This document shows positions 32,192 to 32,254 of a stretch of 32,254 bases of DNA, piece after piece. The translations under genes were made by a program, and so were the position numbers. Under the pieces are notes generated by a model. The model was given only the letters and a program-made list of their open reading frames with translations, had not been told where the DNA came from and did no database searches. Position 1 is the stretch's first letter. Every line of letters starts with the position of its first letter. Origin of the DNA: an uncultured Acidimicrobiaceae bacterium (GTDB lineage: Bacteria > Actinomycetota > Acidimicrobiia > Acidimicrobiales > SZUA-35); the NCBI GenBank assembly GCA_947259095.1, contig CAMYLA010000041.1, positions 1 through 32,254 of the forward strand, written 5' to 3'.

Positions 32192-32254
32192 TCAGGTGAT
32201 CGCCAACAACACCGGACCGTCCGGTGAGTCCTCGACGGTCCAGCCGGCGGCGGC
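32192..32254 (-). CDS. C-terminal end of an unknown gene (cut by window edge)
   Basis: The minus strand is open from the right edge to TGA at 32192-32194, giving 20 residues ending GWTVEDSPDGPVLLAIT. The codons have the high third-position GC typical here, and the ribosome site of soxR lies just after the stop, so the two genes are probably adjacent in one transcript. Too short to assign. Confidence 0.4.
   Translation of the reverse strand, partial: AAAGWTVEDSPDGPVLLAIT

Overview
High-GC, densely packed chromosomal DNA. F420-type LLM oxidoreductase, DUF6069, DksA-like, SAP/DUF6434, DUF1996 and a pIJ101-like Rep relative all point to an actinobacterium, perhaps of the Acidimicrobiia. This placement rests on gene content only. 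I see no rRNA, tRNA or CRISPR array.

Layout. (1) 1-4079, minus strand: a tightly coupled three-gene operon of a cysteine-free protein with two divergent uracil-DNA-glycosylase-like modules, a metal-dependent amidohydrolase with a C-terminal tail, and an S41-peptidase-like protein cut by the window edge. This is the best candidate for an undescribed system. (2) 4217-10626: mostly single genes: an LLM oxidoreductase, an internally duplicated HTH/sensor regulator, an ABM-fold protein, a LuxR-type regulator, an NTF2-like protein, VOC, CBS and GNAT proteins, and a SAP/DUF6434 protein. (3) 10616-12968, minus: a NarL-type two-component system behind a DUF6069 membrane protein. (4) 13020-14260: a gene remnant, a VOC protein and a DksA-like zinc finger. 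(5) 14383-19370: an aldehyde dehydrogenase with deviating codon use, a gene-poor stretch, an acyl-CoA-dehydrogenase-fold oxidoreductase, a frameshifted rolling-circle Rep and a truncated tyrosine integrase. Paired CTAGGGA motifs lie at both sides of the last three genes. This looks like a decayed integrated element. (6) 19451-24976: an acyl-CoA dehydrogenase with a clean palindromic operator, a PlsC-type acyltransferase, a secreted DUF1996 protein and a carotenoid oxygenase. (7) 25018-29222, minus: a complete thiamine ABC transporter operon (thiB-thiP-thiQ) under a TPP riboswitch whose 3' edge contains the Shine-Dalgarno sequence of thiB. (8) 29272-32254: ybaK-type deacylase and nicotinate phosphoribosyltransferase with overlapping ends, a frameshifted P-loop kinase, SoxR, and the last 20 codons of another gene.

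The clearest functional groupings are thiamine uptake under TPP control, the two-component operon, and the UDG-like/amidohydrolase/S41 operon, whose joint function is unknown. Two genes (rep, P-loop kinase) each need one single-base shift to be read through; these are either real lesions or sequencing errors.
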